Shown: one piece after another, positions 16,880 through 26,428 of the stretch
Position numbering within the stretch: the stretch's first letter is position 1
How the letters are laid out: each line of letters opens with the position of its first letter
Source of the DNA: Pseudomonas sp. URMO17WK12:I2
GTDB taxonomy: Bacteria > Pseudomonadota > Gammaproteobacteria > Pseudomonadales > Pseudomonadaceae
Direction: 5' to 3'
DNA length: 64,000 bases
Assembly: GCF_003253735.1 (NCBI RefSeq)
Contig: NZ_QKYW01000004.1
Coordinates: 432,326-496,325 of the forward strand
Program-made: the position numbers and the translations under genes
The notes under the pieces: generated by a model
The model's database searches: none
The model's input: the letters and a program-made list of their open reading frames with translations, nothing else
What the model was told of the DNA's origin: nothing

Positions 16880-18229
16880 TCAGCCGGCGCCGGGTACTTC
16901 GCCGTCGAGAAAGTCGGTACGCAGCAGACCGTGGCGCTGCATCTTCTCGTTCAGGGTGCGGCGTGGCAGTTGCAGCAGTTCGGTGACCCGCTTCATGTCG
17001 CCGTGGCAGCTCGCCAGGGCCTCGCGCAGGCACTGCGCCTCGAAGGCCTCCATACGTGCGCTGAGTGAGTTATCCACAGCGGCTGGCGGGTTGGCGGAAC
17101 CGGACAGTGCCAGCACATGGCGCTCGGCAGCGTTGACCAGTTCGCGCACGTTGCCCGGCCAGTCATGGGCCAGCAGATGGGCCAGCAGCGTCGGTGTGAT
17201 CGGTGGCAGCGGGCGCTCGAAGCGCTCGGCGATCTGCCGGGCGTGGTACTCGAACAGCAGCGGCACGTCCTCGCGATGCTCGCGCAGCGCCGGTAGCTGT
17301 AACTCGGCGACATTGAGGCGATAGAGCAGATCCTGGCGGAAGGTGCCCTCGCGCACGCGCTCGTGCAGGTCCGGCTTGGTGGCAGTGACCACGCGCAGGT
17401 CGAGGCTGATCACCTGGTTGGAGCCGAGCCGTTCCAGCTGACGCTCCTGCAGCACACGCAAGAGCTTGACCTGCTGGCCCAGGGGCATGCTTTCGATCTC
17501 GTCGAGAAACAGGGTGCCGCCGTTGGCATGCTCGATCTTGCCGATGCGTTTGCCCTGGGCGCCGGTAAAGGCGCCACTCTCGTGGCCGAACAGCTCGCTC
17601 TCGAACAGGTTCTCCGGGATCGCCGCGCAGTTCAGCGCCACGAACGGGCCCTTGGCCCGCGGGCCGAAGTCGTGCAGGCAGCGGGCCACCAGCTCCTTGC
17701 CACTGCCGGTCTCGCCGCGCATCAGCACGTTGGCCGGCGTTTGCGCCAGCTCCAGCACCTGGCGGCGCAGTTGCACCATGGTCGCGGACGAGCCGAGCAG
17801 GCGCCCGGCCAGTTCGTCCTTGTGCTCGACCTGCTGGCGCAGCTGGCGGTTCTCCTGGGTCAGCTGGCGCTTTTCCAGGGCGCGGCGCAGGCTGCCGAGC
17901 AGGCGCTCGGGGGTGAAGGGTTTCTCGATGAAATCGTAGGCGCCCAGGCGCATGGCCTCCACCGCCTGGGGCACGTCGCCGTGGGCCGAGACCAGCAGGA
18001 ACGGCAGCTCGGCGTCGCGTGTCTGTACCTGCTCGAGCAGCGCCATGCCGTCCATGCCCGGCATGCGCAGGTCGCTGATCACCACGCCGGGGTAATCTTC
18101 AGGCAACCGCTCCAGGCATTCGCGGCCGCTGGCGCACAGGTGCACCTCGAAGCCGGAGCGCTCCAGCCACTGCTTCACGGCGTCGCGAATAGGGGCCTCG
18201 TCGTCGACGAATATCACGCTGGGTTTCAT
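16880..18229 (-). CDS. mifR: NtrC-family sigma-54 response regulator, MifR/DctD-like
   Basis: 449 residues. Receiver domain (1-120) with phospho-acceptor Asp53 (ISDLRMPGMDG). The AAA+ domain (about 145-380) has Walker A GETGSGKE and the sigma-54 contact loop ESGAFTGAQGKR. It ends in a Fis-type helix-turn-helix (MKRVTELLQLPRRTLNEKM). It activates sigma-54 promoters after phosphorylation. Its start overlaps the sensor kinase stop by 4 bases, and the adjacent KgtP-like gene has a sigma-54 promoter, so that gene is the likely target. The symbol follows P. aeruginosa MifR; DctD is an alternative name for the same architecture. Confidence 0.8.
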   Translation of the reverse strand: MKPSVIFVDDEAPIRDAVKQWLERSGFEVHLCASGRECLERLPEDYPGVVISDLRMPGMDGMALLEQVQTRDAELPFLLVSAHGDVPQAVEAMRLGAYDFIEKPFTPERLLGSLRRALEKRQLTQENRQLRQQVEHKDELAGRLLGSSATMVQLRRQVLELAQTPANVLMRGETGSGKELVARCLHDFGPRAKGPFVALNCAAIPENLFESELFGHESGAFTGAQGKRIGKIEHANGGTLFLDEIESMPLGQQVKLLRVLQERQLERLGSNQVISLDLRVVTATKPDLHERVREGTFRQDLLYRLNVAELQLPALREHREDVPLLFEYHARQIAERFERPLPPITPTLLAHLLAHDWPGNVRELVNAAERHVLALSGSANPPAAVDNSLSARMEAFEAQCLREALASCHGDMKRVTELLQLPRRTLNEKMQRHGLLRTDFLDGEVPGAG

Positions 18230-19986
18230 GGCAGCTCCTGTGAAGTGGCGGCAGGCAGGCGCAGGGTAAAGCGTGCGCCGCCTTCCGGGCGATTGTCAGC
18301 CAGCAGGTCGCCGTCCAGCTCTCGGACGATGGCGTAGGACACCGCCAGGCCCAGGCCCAGACCGTCGCCCACCGGCTTGGTGGTGAAGAAGGGGTCGAAG
18401 AGGTGGGGCAGGGCCTCGGCGGCGATACCGCTGCCGATGTCGTCGATATGCAGCAGCCAGTGCTCGTCAGCCAGCAACAACTCGATGATCAGCCGCGGGG
18501 CCGGGTGGTTCTGCATGGCATCCAGCGCATTGCGGATCAGGTTGACCAGCACCTGCTCCAGGCGAATCGCATCACCGGCCACCCAGGCGGGCTGCTCGGG
18601 CGTGCGGTGAATCGTTACCTCGACATCGCGCAGGCGCGGCTCCAGCAGCTGCAGCGCCTTGTCGAGCACGGCGCCCAGTTCCAGGGTTTCGCGCAGGCCG
18701 CCTGGCGTCTTGCGAGCGTAGGTCTTCAGGTGGCCGGCCAGGGCTGCCATGCGCTGCAGCAGCTCCTCATGGCGTACCAGGGATTGGCGCGCCTCTTCCA
18801 GTTCGCCATCGGCGAGGATCATCCGCAGCGTGCCGAGGTGCACCTGCAGGGCGGTCAGTGGCTGGTTGATCTCGTGGGCCAGCGCCGCCGACATCTGCCC
18901 CAGTGCGGCCAGCTTGGCAGCTTGAACCAGGCCATCCTGGGCGGTGCGCAGTGCGGCAGTGCGCTGTTCGACCAGTGCCTGCAATTCATCACTGGCGCGC
19001 TGGCGCAGGCGGGCGATGCGCCAGCGCTGGTGCAGCACCAAGCCCAGCAGAAACAGCGCCAGCCAGGCGCCGCCCGCGGCCAGGGCCGCGGTGTAGCTGC
19101 TGCCGGCCAGGCTGCGGGTGTCGAGCAACAGGTGCAGCGTCCAGTCTTCACTGGCCAGCTCGCGGGTTTCCCACAGGTAGTCGCCGGCCAGCTCGCGGTC
19201 GCTGACACGCACCAGGCGGCCATCATCGGCCAGGGACTGGCGCTGTTGATAACTCAGTGGCGCCAGCGGTTTCTTGTCGTACTGGCGAGTGGCCGCGAGG
19301 GTTTCACGCATGGCCGCCGAGATGGGCTGCAGCTCGCGGTAGCGCCAGGCCGGGCGGTTGGCGATAAAGGTGATGCCCTGGCGGTCGCTGACCAGCAGCA
19401 CGTGGGGGCTCTGGCTCCAGGCCTGCTCGATGCCGGGAAACTCCAGCTTGACCACCACGGTGCCGAGGAACCGCCCGCTGCCATCGCGCACTGCATGGGA
19501 CAGGAAATAGCCGGGAATGCCGCTGGTCACGCCCACCGCATAAAAGCGCCCGGTGTCGTGCTCGCGGGCTTCGCTGAAGTAGGGGCGGAAGCTGTAGTCG
19601 TGGCCCACGTAGCTGGTTGGCAGGCGCCAGTTGCTGGCGCCGACACCCAGGCCGTCTGCGTTCATCACCTGCAGCGTCGAGGAGTGCGCTGCGGCATTAA
19701 TGCTTTCCAATTTGAGGTTGAGACGATGTTGTTGCACCGGCGTGAGCGGCTTTTGCAGCATCTCCTTCAATTCCGGGTCTAGCGCCAGCACCGCAGGCAG
19801 GGCGCGATAGCGGTCGATCAGCGTTTGCAGCGTGCCGGCGTAGGCGGCCAGTTGCTCCTGCGCCTGTTGCCCGGCCTGCTGCAAGCGCTGGCGTTCGGCC
19901 TGGCGCTCCGCCAAGTAGGCGCACAGGCACAGACCTGCCAGCAACAGGGCAGTCAGCAGGGCGATACGCAGGGGGCGAGAAGACAT
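18226..19986 (-). CDS. mifS: Membrane sensor histidine kinase, MifS/DctB-like
   Basis: 586 residues from ATG 19986 (MSSRPLRIALL); the frame extends to 20076 but the first 30 residues precede the membrane anchor without typical features. One N-terminal membrane helix, a periplasmic double-PAS/dCache-type sensor (about 35-280, with VGHDYSFRPYFSEA), a second helix (about 290-312), then the H-box ALAHEINQPLTAL, N-box LIRNALDAM and G-box DGLGLGLAVSY. DctB-type sensors bind C4/C5-dicarboxylates. It is coupled to the regulator gene by ATGA overlap. Confidence 0.82.
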   Translation of the reverse strand: MSSRPLRIALLTALLLAGLCLCAYLAERQAERQRLQQAGQQAQEQLAAYAGTLQTLIDRYRALPAVLALDPELKEMLQKPLTPVQQHRLNLKLESINAAAHSSTLQVMNADGLGVGASNWRLPTSYVGHDYSFRPYFSEAREHDTGRFYAVGVTSGIPGYFLSHAVRDGSGRFLGTVVVKLEFPGIEQAWSQSPHVLLVSDRQGITFIANRPAWRYRELQPISAAMRETLAATRQYDKKPLAPLSYQQRQSLADDGRLVRVSDRELAGDYLWETRELASEDWTLHLLLDTRSLAGSSYTAALAAGGAWLALFLLGLVLHQRWRIARLRQRASDELQALVEQRTAALRTAQDGLVQAAKLAALGQMSAALAHEINQPLTALQVHLGTLRMILADGELEEARQSLVRHEELLQRMAALAGHLKTYARKTPGGLRETLELGAVLDKALQLLEPRLRDVEVTIHRTPEQPAWVAGDAIRLEQVLVNLIRNALDAMQNHPAPRLIIELLLADEHWLLHIDDIGSGIAAEALPHLFDPFFTTKPVGDGLGLGLAVSYAIVRELDGDLLADNRPEGGARFTLRLPAATSQELP

Positions 19987-20042
19987 CAACGCAGGTTCGC
20001 CAGGCAGGTGGGCGGCCGACGATAGCACAGACCCTAGGCCAA

Positions 20043-20477
20043 TCAGTCCCGCGAAGCGGGGTGGTCGCGGCGCCATTGCTGCAGTTCGATCACCTGGCCG
20101 GATTGCCGTGGTGCCGGCGCCGGGGCAGCTTCGACGATCGGCGGCAAGGCCGCTGGTGGTTCACGGAACGGGTAGGGATCGAGCTCGATGCTGCCCACGT
20201 GCGCACCGAACATCACGATGCGCCCGGCATGCCGCTGTTCACCAGTAACGGTGAATTCGAACCCGTAGACCCGCGCAAAGCGGCGATTGCCACGGCCATC
20301 GCGGACGAGGCCGAAGCGCTGAAAAGCGACGTTGCCATCGAGCAGTTCGATATCCAGCTTGGTGCAGTGCTGCTTGACCCGTGTCAGCGCACGCTCGCGA
20401 ATGCCATGGCCGTGCCACAGCCAGGCAGCGCCGGCGGCGAGCAGCATCAGGATGAACAGGTTGCCGAGGGTCAACAT
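20043..20477 (-). CDS. DUF3301 family membrane-anchored protein
   Basis: 144 residues from ATG 20477 (MLTLGNLFILMLLAAGAAWLW), which is one N-terminal membrane helix. The upstream frame to 20582 is not needed. The soluble part has RALTRVKQHCTKLDIELLDGNVAF and RVYGFEFTVTGEQRHAGRIVMFG, the DUF3301 pattern, followed by a proline/alanine-rich tail. The family is common in gammaproteobacteria and has no assigned function. It lies between the sensor kinase and the YbaL-like antiporter on the same strand. Confidence 0.75.
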   Translation of the reverse strand: MLTLGNLFILMLLAAGAAWLWHGHGIRERALTRVKQHCTKLDIELLDGNVAFQRFGLVRDGRGNRRFARVYGFEFTVTGEQRHAGRIVMFGAHVGSIELDPYPFREPPAALPPIVEAAPAPAPRQSGQVIELQQWRRDHPASRD

Positions 20478-20565
20478 GGCAGACGAACTCGTGACGAGGA
20501 ACGTCCAGCTTACCCGATCCACGGTGACAGTTGCCGCCGTGAATCGGCTGCCAGGTTTGTTATCG

Positions 20566-22290
20566 TCAGCTGGCCATTCCATGGGGAACGATGGTCAGCG
20601 GCGTGACCGGCGCGGGCGCCTGCAGGCCGAGACGCTCGAACATCACCCGGGCGATTTCCCGTTCGCCCATCACCACCAGATCGGCCTCGTGGGTCTGCAG
20701 ATAATCGACTTCGTCGTCGAAATGGGCGCGGGCGATGATATCCAGATCGGCGTTGGCCTGGCGGCCGTGAATGGCGATCTGCCCGGCTTCCAGGCTGTTG
20801 GGAATGGCGATCATCAGCCAGCGTGCCGCCGTGACGTTGGCCAGTTCCAGCACATGGGTACTGGCGGCATTGCCGAGCACCACGCTGAAGCCTTCCTCGC
20901 GCAGTTCCTGGGCGCGGGTACGGTTGTCATCGATGATCACCAGCGGCACGCCTTCGCTGCGCAAACGTCGGCTGATACGGCTGCCCACACGGCCGTGACC
21001 GATAAGGATGGCGTGGCCGGTTTCGGTGATCGGGTGCAGATCGTTGTCTTCACTGTCCGCCGCACTGACCTGGTCGGCCGGCGTGGTGTTCTCGCGGCGA
21101 TCCAGCCACGGCTGCAGACGGTCGATGGCCAAAAACAGCAGCGGGTTGCAGAGGATTGACAGGATCGCGCCAGCCAGCACCAGGTCGCGGCCCGCTTCGG
21201 GCACCAGGTTCAGGCCGATGCCCAGGCCGATGAGGATGAACGAGAACTCGCCGATCTGCGCCAGACTCACCGAGATGGTCAGCGCGGTGCTCAGCGGCTT
21301 GCGGAAAGCCAGCACGATGAGCATCGCGGCCAGGGATTTGCCGAACACGATAACCAGGAAGGTACCCAGCACCAGCAGCGGCTGCTCGAGCAGGATCGCC
21401 GGGTTGAACAGCATGCCCACCGAGACGAAGAACAGCACTGCGAAGGCATCGCGCAGCGGCAGCGAATCTTCCGCGGCCTTGTGGCTGTATTCGGACTCGT
21501 TGAGGATCATCCCGGCGAAGAACGCGCCGAGAGCGAAAGACACGCCGAACAGCTGCGCCGCACCGTAGGCGATGCCCATGGCGATGGCCAGCACGGCCAG
21601 GGTGAACAGCTCGCGCGAGCCGGTGCCGGCGCTGCGTTCCAGCAGCCAGGGGATGACCCGACGGCCGACCACGATCATCAGCACCACGAAGGCGCTGACC
21701 TTGCCCAGGGTGATCAACAGCTGCATACCGATGCTGCTGGACCCGTCGCCCTGGGGGATGCCGCCGAGTACGCCGGACAGCGCCGGCAGCAGTACCAGCG
21801 CCAGGACCATCACCAGGTCTTCGACGATCAGCCAGCCGACGGCAATCTTGCCGCGGCGGGTATCGATCAGCTGGCGCTCTTCAAGGGCACGCAGCAGCAC
21901 CACGGTGCTGGCCACCGAGAGCGCCAGGCCGAACACTAGGCCGGCGCCCAAGCCCCATCCCATCGCCCACGACAAGCCCATGCCCATCAACGTGGCCACG
22001 GCGATCTGCACCACGGCGCCGGGAATGGCGATGTGTTTGACCGACATCAGGTCTTTGAGGGAGAAGTGCAGGCCCACGCCGAACATCAGCAGGATCACGC
22101 CGATCTCGGAAATCTCGACGGACAGCTCTTTATCGGCAACGAAGCCGGGTGTGAAGGGGCCGACGATCACCCCGGCCAGCAGGTAGCCTACCAGTGGCGA
22201 CAGGCGCAGGCGGTTGGCCAGGCTGCCGAACAGGTAGGCCAGCACGAAGCCGGCAGCGATCGTCGCAATCAAGGGTGTGTGATGCGGCAT
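20566..22290 (-). CDS. CPA2 cation/proton antiporter, YbaL/RosB-like, with TrkA-N domain
   Basis: 574 residues with AAGGAG before the ATG. About twelve membrane helices (to residue 385) include SPLVGYLLAGVIVGPFTPGF and QIGEFSFILIGLGIG of the KefB/Na-H exchanger fold. The C-terminus (about 415-535) is a Rossmann RCK/TrkA-N domain, HAILIGHGRVGSRISRRL. Family members exchange K or Na for protons under nucleotide or redox control. It is convergent with nothing nearby and stands alone. Confidence 0.88.
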   Translation of the reverse strand: MPHHTPLIATIAAGFVLAYLFGSLANRLRLSPLVGYLLAGVIVGPFTPGFVADKELSVEISEIGVILLMFGVGLHFSLKDLMSVKHIAIPGAVVQIAVATLMGMGLSWAMGWGLGAGLVFGLALSVASTVVLLRALEERQLIDTRRGKIAVGWLIVEDLVMVLALVLLPALSGVLGGIPQGDGSSSIGMQLLITLGKVSAFVVLMIVVGRRVIPWLLERSAGTGSRELFTLAVLAIAMGIAYGAAQLFGVSFALGAFFAGMILNESEYSHKAAEDSLPLRDAFAVLFFVSVGMLFNPAILLEQPLLVLGTFLVIVFGKSLAAMLIVLAFRKPLSTALTISVSLAQIGEFSFILIGLGIGLNLVPEAGRDLVLAGAILSILCNPLLFLAIDRLQPWLDRRENTTPADQVSAADSEDNDLHPITETGHAILIGHGRVGSRISRRLRSEGVPLVIIDDNRTRAQELREEGFSVVLGNAASTHVLELANVTAARWLMIAIPNSLEAGQIAIHGRQANADLDIIARAHFDDEVDYLQTHEADLVVMGEREIARVMFERLGLQAPAPVTPLTIVPHGMAS

Positions 22291-22474
22291 GCGGTCTCCT
22301 TGGTGAGAGGGCCTGGCATGCCTGCGCGGCAGCGGATACCGCGCAGAACAGCGTAAAGGCCAGGGTCGAATTGCTCGACCATAAAGACCGATATTTTATA
22401 TTAAAAATTTACTTATAACTAAAAGGTCTTTATACGAAATGTGTCGGAACTCGCCTGGCATGCTGTGAGCCGCG

Positions 22475-22957
22475 TCACGCCTCGCCTTTGAGGGCGCGGT
22501 AGCGGCTTTCCAGCTCCTGACGAATCTCGCGACGCTGGCGGCCCTGCTCGAAGCGTCGACGTTCCTCGGAGGTCTCCGGTTGACGCGGCGGTACTTCGAT
22601 GGATTTGCCGTGTTCATCGACCGCCACCATGGTGAAGAAGCAACTGTTGCTGTGGCGTACCGAGCGCTCGCGGATGTTCTCGGTAATCACCTTGATGCCG
22701 ACTTCCATGGACGTGCGGCCGGTGTAGTTGACCGAGGCCAGAAAGGTCACCAGCTCGCCGACATGCACCGGTTCGCGGAAGGTCACCTGGTCCACAGACA
22801 GGGTGACCACGTAGCGACCGGCGTAGCGGCTGGCGCAGGCATAGGCGACCTCGTCCATGTATTTGAGCAGTGTGCCGCCGTGTACATTGCCGGAAAAATT
22901 GGCCATGTCCGGGGTCATCAGGACGGTCATCGACAGTTGCGCGTTTCCGGGTTCCAT
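22475..22957 (-). CDS. Acyl-CoA thioesterase, YciA/hot-dog family
   Basis: 160 residues from ATG 22957 (MEPGNAQLSMTVLMTPDMANFSG); the longer frame to 23083 adds unlikely residues. Hot-dog domain signature NFSGNVHGGTLLKYMDEVAYACA with SVDQVTFREPVHVGELV, and an HSNSCFFTMVAVDE strand. A charged C-terminal tail (ERRRFEQGRQRREIRQELE) follows. It hydrolyses medium or long acyl-CoA esters in the cytoplasm. Monocistronic. Confidence 0.9.
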   Translation of the reverse strand: MEPGNAQLSMTVLMTPDMANFSGNVHGGTLLKYMDEVAYACASRYAGRYVVTLSVDQVTFREPVHVGELVTFLASVNYTGRTSMEVGIKVITENIRERSVRHSNSCFFTMVAVDEHGKSIEVPPRQPETSEERRRFEQGRQRREIRQELESRYRALKGEA

Positions 22958-23111
22958 AACGTCTGGCTCATCAGGTTGATTTGGGGCGTGATTGTCAGCC
23001 GTCTGTGCGGCCTTGGCCTGTCGATTGTGTCTATGCACTCGATTGCTGCAACGTATGTACCGGCATTTCACTCCTAGAGCCATAGCTTATTCACTCAATC
23101 AGGACGATCCA

Positions 23112-23846
23112 ATGACACGCCCCGTTATCTGCCTAGCTTTGTTGCCGCTGCTCGCCGGCCTCGCTCACGCGGCGCCGCAGGCCTGTGACAGCGTCAGCCT
23201 GTGCAACGCCGCTGGCACCGCGGCCTATCAGGCGGGCCGCTACACCGACGCTGCCGAGGCTTTCGAGCGGCAACTGCGCCGCGCCGAGCAGGAGCAGGAC
23301 AGCAGCGCCGCCCGTGAACTGGCGCTGAACAATCTGGTGGTGACCAGCTTGCGCCTGGGCCAGCCAGGCCAGGCGCGCGCCTGGTTGAGCCTCGCGCTGG
23401 CCGATGGCATGCAGGGCGCCGCCACCCGCAACAACCTGCGTTCGGTGGCCGCCGCGGTGGACTACCCGAAACTGGCGGCCAGCCTCGAGGGTCGTTATCT
23501 GCGTTACGCCGGCGCGGCGGTGTGGAGCAGCCTGGACATCACCCGCGAGGCGGACGGCAGCTATCGGGCGAACTTCTCGCCGCTGCGGGCCGGTGGCAAG
23601 GTCGAAGAATATGGGCCGGCGGCCATCGGCAACCTGCAAGGTGTATTGCAGGGCGACAAGGCCTACTTCCAGCTGACCGCAGCAGAGTTGCCAACGGGCT
23701 GCTCGGTGGCGCTGCTGCACGAAGGGCTGGATATTCAGGTACTGGAGGTGATCGACCCGAACTGTCAGGCGTACGGCGGTTTCGGTATCAGTGTGGCGGG
23801 AGGCTACCTGAAGGTCAGTGCCGAGCCACAGCCGCAGATGCGCTGA
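23112..23846 (+). CDS. Exported TPR-like protein of unknown function
   Basis: 244 residues from ATG 23112 with AGGA upstream. Signal peptide (MTRPVICLALLPLLAGLAHA). Residues about 28-110 hold two tetratricopeptide-like helix pairs (CNAAGTAAYQAGRYTDAAEAFERQL; ALNNLVVTSLRLGQPGQARAWLSLA). The remainder is beta-rich with three further cysteines. It is probably a periplasmic or envelope protein. No operon partner; the function is not recognised. Confidence 0.75.
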   Translation: MTRPVICLALLPLLAGLAHAAPQACDSVSLCNAAGTAAYQAGRYTDAAEAFERQLRRAEQEQDSSAARELALNNLVVTSLRLGQPGQARAWLSLALADGMQGAATRNNLRSVAAAVDYPKLAASLEGRYLRYAGAAVWSSLDITREADGSYRANFSPLRAGGKVEEYGPAAIGNLQGVLQGDKAYFQLTAAELPTGCSVALLHEGLDIQVLEVIDPNCQAYGGFGISVAGGYLKVSAEPQPQMR

Positions 23847-24126
23847 TCGGCTGCGCGGGATTCGCAACGCGGTTACGGCCACCTGGTGACCTCGAGGAGA
23901 TGCCCCACGTCTTTTCCGGGCATCGCTGTAACGCGCGCCACCCCGCGGTTTTCGGCAAATATTTCTGAATATTTCCACGCCGCGACGGGTAAGGCTCGAA
24001 TGTTAACCTGCGGTCAATATGGCCCAGCAACGGGCCGATCTTCCCCCCTTCCAGCAGGCCCCAACCAGCCATCGAGCAGCCGCCCGCGCGCGTTCGTGCC
24101 TGCCCAAGAAAAGGAGTAGTTCCGTC

Positions 24127-25890
24127 ATGCATGCCATCAGCTTCATCCAGGATCTAGCGGTGATCATGCTGGTAGCCGGCGTGGTCACCGTGCTTTTCCA
24201 CCGGTTCAAGCAGCCGGTGGTGCTCGGCTATATCCTCGCCGGTTTCCTGATCGGCCCGCATACGCCGCCGTTCGGCCTGATCCACGATGAAGAGACCATC
24301 CGTACCCTCGCCGAGCTGGGGGTGATCTTTCTGATGTTCTGCCTGGGGCTGGAATTCAGCCTGCGCAAGCTGTTCAACGTCGGCGCCACGGCGTTCATCG
24401 CCGCGTTCCTGGAAATCATCCTGATGATCTGGATCGGTTTCGAGATCGGTCGCTACTTCGGCTGGAGCACCATGGATTCGCTGTTCCTCGGCGCGATCCT
24501 GGCCATTTCCTCGACGACGATCATCATCAAGGCGCTCGGCGACCTGAAGATGAAGAACGAGCGCTTCGCCCAGCTGATCTTCGGTGTACTGATCGTCGAG
24601 GACATCCTCGGCATAGGCATCATTGCACTGCTCTCCGGTATCGCCTTGAGCGGCAGCGTGGAAACCGGCGAGGTGTTCGCCACCGTCGGCAAGTTGTCGC
24701 TGTTCATGATCGTCGCGCTGGTCATCGGCATCATCCTGGTCCCGCGCGTGCTTGCCTATGTCGCGAAATTTGAAAGCAACGAGATGCTGTTGGTCACGGT
24801 GCTGGGTATTTGCTTCGGCTTCTGCCTACTGGTGGTCAAGCTGGAATACAGCATGGTGCTCGGCGCGTTCCTGATCGGCGCGATCATGGCCGAGTCGCGC
24901 CAACTGGTGCAGATCGAGCGGCTGATCGAGCCAGTGCGCGACATGTTCAGCGCGATCTTCTTCGTCGCCATCGGCCTGCTGCTCGACCCCAACGTGCTGG
25001 TCGAATACGCGTGGCCGATCGCGGTGATCACCGTGGCGGTGATCGTTGGCAAGGTGCTGTCGTGCAGCGTCGGCTCCTTCATCGCCGGCAACGATGGGCG
25101 CACCTCGCTGCGCGTCGGCATGGGGCTTTCGCAGATCGGCGAGTTCTCCTTCATCATCGCCACCCTGGGCATGACCCTGCAGGTGACCAGCGACTTCCTC
25201 TATCCGGTGGCGGTGGCCGTGTCGGTGATCACAACCCTGACCACGCCGTACCTGATCCGCGCCGCTGACCCCCTGGCGGTGAGCCTCGGCAAGGTCATGC
25301 CGCAGCGTGTAGCGCGGGTGTTCTCGCTGTACGGCGAATGGCTGCGCAGCATCCAGCCGCAAGGCCAGGGCGCGATTCTGGCGGGGATGATTCGCAAGAT
25401 CGTCCTGCAGGTGCTGGTCAACCTGGCCTTCGTGGTGGCGATCTTCCTCGGCATCGCCTTCTTCGCCGCGCAGATCGGCACCTGGCTGGCCGAATGGATC
25501 GACCAGGAGAACCTGCGCAAGGCGGTGATCTGGGGCGCCGCGCTGATCCTCTCGCTGCCGTGCCTGATCGCCGCGTATCGCAAGATCAAGGCGCTCTCCA
25601 TGCTGCTCGCCGAGATGGGCGTGCGCCAGGAGAAGGCCGGTCGCCATACGGCGCGGGTGCGCAAGGTGATTTCCGAGGTGATCCCGCTGCTGTCGCTGGT
25701 CGGCATCATGGTGCTGCTCACCGCGCTGTCGTCGAGCATCCTGCCGTCCAACGACATGCTGCTGCTGGTCGGTGTGGTCGCCGCTGGTGTGGTGGCTGTG
25801 CTGTGGCGCTGGTTCATTCGCGTGCATACGCGCCTGCAGATCGCCCTGTTCGAGACACTCGACAAGCCCGAAACCCCGGGGCATCACTGA
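24127..25890 (+). CDS. CPA2 monovalent cation/proton antiporter (KefB-like)
   Basis: 587 residues from ATG 24127, with AAGGAG upstream (the frame begins at 24019). An N-terminal exchanger domain (LGYILAGFLIGPHTPPFG; GVIFLMFCLGLEFSLRKLF; SQIGEFSFIIATLGM) spans to about residue 385. It is followed by a second block of four or five membrane helices to the C-terminus instead of a TrkA-N domain. This differs from the YbaL-like protein at 20566. It may be a sodium or potassium/proton antiporter. A terminator follows at once. Confidence 0.87.
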   Translation: MHAISFIQDLAVIMLVAGVVTVLFHRFKQPVVLGYILAGFLIGPHTPPFGLIHDEETIRTLAELGVIFLMFCLGLEFSLRKLFNVGATAFIAAFLEIILMIWIGFEIGRYFGWSTMDSLFLGAILAISSTTIIIKALGDLKMKNERFAQLIFGVLIVEDILGIGIIALLSGIALSGSVETGEVFATVGKLSLFMIVALVIGIILVPRVLAYVAKFESNEMLLVTVLGICFGFCLLVVKLEYSMVLGAFLIGAIMAESRQLVQIERLIEPVRDMFSAIFFVAIGLLLDPNVLVEYAWPIAVITVAVIVGKVLSCSVGSFIAGNDGRTSLRVGMGLSQIGEFSFIIATLGMTLQVTSDFLYPVAVAVSVITTLTTPYLIRAADPLAVSLGKVMPQRVARVFSLYGEWLRSIQPQGQGAILAGMIRKIVLQVLVNLAFVVAIFLGIAFFAAQIGTWLAEWIDQENLRKAVIWGAALILSLPCLIAAYRKIKALSMLLAEMGVRQEKAGRHTARVRKVISEVIPLLSLVGIMVLLTALSSSILPSNDMLLLVGVVAAGVVAVLWRWFIRVHTRLQIALFETLDKPETPGHH

Positions 25891-25897
25891 AAACCAC

Positions 25898-25920
25898 AAG
25901 GGCGCCGGAAGGCGCCCTTT
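25898..25920 (+). terminator. Rho-independent terminator after the antiporter gene
   Basis: AAGGGCGCC (25898-25906), GGAA loop and GGCGCCCTT (25911-25919), then TT, 8 bases after the stop codon. A perfect 9-bp stem. Confidence 0.85.
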
Positions 25921-25933
25921 GTTGTAATTGGTC

Positions 25934-26005
25934 GTAGCCTGGTGTTGAGCGAAGCGATACCCAGGACAGCATTGCCCGGGTATCGCTTCGCTCAACCCGG
26001 GCTAC
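25934..26005. repeat. Imperfect inverted repeat pair (GTAGCC...GGGCTAC)
   Basis: GTAGCCTGGTGTTGAGCGAA with GCGATACCCAG faces CGGGTATCGC and TTCGCTCAACCCGGGCTAC, giving arms of about 30 bases with a few mismatches. It lies between convergent genes and is a third type of intergenic palindrome in this window. Confidence 0.75.
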
Positions 26006-26020
26006 CAAGGCTGACCGGCC

Positions 26021-26428
26021 TTACTCCTCCAGCCAGACTTCCCGCACCCAGTGCCACACCGAGTCCCAGCTGTCGTCGGTGAGGTCTTCTTCTTCGCCGT
26101 CCCAGAGCAGCACGGTGCCGTCCTGCTCGACACAGTAGTAGTTGCCCTGGTCTTCACAGATCGGCACCAGCTCGCGCGGCATGCCCAGCGACCAGGCCAC
26201 CGAGGCCACTTCCGGCAGGTAGGTGTGCGACTGCGGGTCGGTGACAGTGACCGGCTCCAGGCGACCGTACACCACGTCGCTGACCTTGAGCAGAAACTCG
26301 CGCAGTTCGAACGGCAGGTTGATGAGGATCTGCTCCTCGATCTCTACCAGCAGCTCCTCTTCGGGCAACTCCAGCGGTACCGGCACCGGCTCGTTCAGTT
26401 CACGCAGTTGTTCGATGACTTCTTCCAC
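26021..26428 (-). CDS. SMI1/KNR4 (SUKH) family protein
   Basis: 135 residues from a GTG at 26428 with TGGAG 8 bases upstream; the frame extends to 26524 but those residues (a proline/cysteine-poor leader) are unlike the family. Core: VEEVIEQLRELNEPVPVPLEL, EIEEQILINLPFELREFLLKVSDVVYG, and SVAWSLGMPRELVPICEDQGNYYCVEQDGTVLLWDGE. SUKH proteins are often immunity proteins to contact-dependent toxins. This copy stands alone with no toxin gene beside it, so it may be a housekeeping member. Confidence 0.8.
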   Translation of the reverse strand: MEEVIEQLRELNEPVPVPLELPEEELLVEIEEQILINLPFELREFLLKVSDVVYGRLEPVTVTDPQSHTYLPEVASVAWSLGMPRELVPICEDQGNYYCVEQDGTVLLWDGEEEDLTDDSWDSVWHWVREVWLEE

